The position numbers and the translations under genes are program-made. The notes under the pieces are model-generated. The model was not told the origin of the DNA, did not search any database, and saw only the letters and a program-made list of their open reading frames with translations. Below are positions 5,762 through 6,057 of a stretch of DNA of 6,057 nt, one piece after another (positions within the stretch are counted from its first letter, which is position 1; each line of letters begins with the position of its first letter). Origin of the DNA: Bacillota bacterium (lineage in GTDB: Bacteria; Bacillota; Clostridia; Lachnospirales; Lachnospiraceae); assembly GCA_023435505.1 (NCBI GenBank), contig JAEYRR010000294.1, positions 1 to 6,057 of the forward strand, written 5' to 3'.

Positions 5762-6057
5762 ATCTAGACTTAATGGTTCTAAATAATGGACAAAGCCTCC
5801 ATTGCCAGATTTGATTACATAGTTTTGATCTAATTCCTCATATAGAAAACTTTTTCTTCCACCAGCCTCTGCTCGGTCCCAAAACACCTTAAGCTCACGA
5901 AAAGGAAGATAATGAAAGGCATTATGCTTACTAAAGTAAATAAGCAAAAAAGCAACTCCCTTTTGCTTCTCAAACTCCTCCATAAAGGAAATCTGATGGG
6001 CATGTACGTTTTGTAACGGAAAGGTGCTAGTCGCACACTCCTTCGCATCAAAGCACA
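5744..6057 (-). CDS. recU: RecU, Holliday junction resolvase, C-terminal half (cut by window edge)
   Basis: The frame is open to the right edge; 103 residues and the TAA stop at 5746-5744 are visible, about half of the roughly 200-residue family length. RecU cleaves Holliday junctions in recombination repair and chromosome segregation in Firmicutes, replacing RuvC. The visible start CFDAKECATSTFPLQN corresponds to the second half of the PD-(D/E)xK nuclease core. Its Asp3 and Lys5 match the Glu and Lys of the B. subtilis FEAKE segment, an allowed D/E swap. Further family marks are HAHQISFM (18-25), VAFLLIYFS (34-42), FREL-VFWDR (52-61) and GGRKSF-YEEL (65-74). An internal ATG at 5983 should not be taken as the start, because the frame and the RecU similarity continue upstream. 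proC follows after 51 bp with no visible terminator. The missing N-terminal half, with the first catalytic Asp, lies beyond the window. Confidence 0.9.
   Translation of the reverse strand, partial: CFDAKECATSTFPLQNVHAHQISFMEEFEKQKGVAFLLIYFSKHNAFHYLPFRELKVFWDRAEAGGRKSFLYEELDQNYVIKSGNGGFVHYLEPLSLDLTSRS

Noticed and set aside
5830..6051. Minus-strand 73-residue hydrophobic frame overlapping recU
   Set aside because: It is an alternative frame of the RecU C-terminal region; RecU similarity runs through the whole stretch in the other frame.
1..6057. Mobile element, CRISPR, defence system or RNA gene
   Set aside because: No transposase, direct-repeat array, tRNA-like cloverleaf or uncharacterised gene was seen. 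Apart from the two edge-cut genes every coding region is a complete core metabolic gene, and no intergenic gap exceeds about 155 bp.

Overview
The window is an ordinary chromosomal segment whose recognisable genes all lie on the minus strand. It looks like a low-to-moderate GC, Gram-positive clostridial genome, probably Lachnospiraceae. Three things point that way: RecU, the Holliday-junction resolvase of Firmicutes; a short-form HisG paired with HisZ; and strong GGAGG-type ribosome binding sites with a consensus sigma-A promoter. The family-level placement is inference from protein style, not from a marker gene.

In transcription order (high to low coordinates) the window holds: the C-terminal half of recU (6057-5744); a complete proC (5692-4901), the last step of proline synthesis, closed by a hairpin terminator (about 4890-4855); a 107-153 bp control region; and a histidine operon hisZ-hisG-hisD-hisB-hisA. 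The operon continues past the left edge into a gene of which only the first 42 codons are present. Its start resembles the HisF/HisA barrel fold with the HisF catalytic Asp position changed, and it is most likely the degenerate HisF-like N-terminus of a HisIE-type protein. Spacing inside the operon is tight: a 4-base ATGA overlap for hisZ/hisG, 13 bp for hisG/hisD, 68 bp for hisD/hisB, 14 bp for hisB/hisA and 10 bp for hisA/next gene.

Functionally, HisZ and HisG form the ATP phosphoribosyltransferase that commits PRPP and ATP to histidine synthesis. HisA isomerises ProFAR, HisB dehydrates imidazole glycerol phosphate, and HisD performs the final two oxidations to histidine. The usual hisH is absent between hisB and hisA, and no intact hisF is visible. 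Glutamine-dependent IGP synthase must therefore be encoded downstream or elsewhere.

The most noteworthy non-coding signal is upstream of hisZ. A perfect consensus promoter (TTGACA, 17 bp, TATAAT) is followed by a predicted 5' leader of about 62 nt. That leader carries a perfect 20-bp palindrome, TTAGCACTTTAAAGTGCTAA, ending one base before the Shine-Dalgarno region. The leader is too short for a T-box and has no His-rich leader peptide, so repressor control at this palindrome is the simplest model. I see no mobile elements, CRISPR, RNA genes or foreign-looking islands, and no gene-free stretch above 300 bases.
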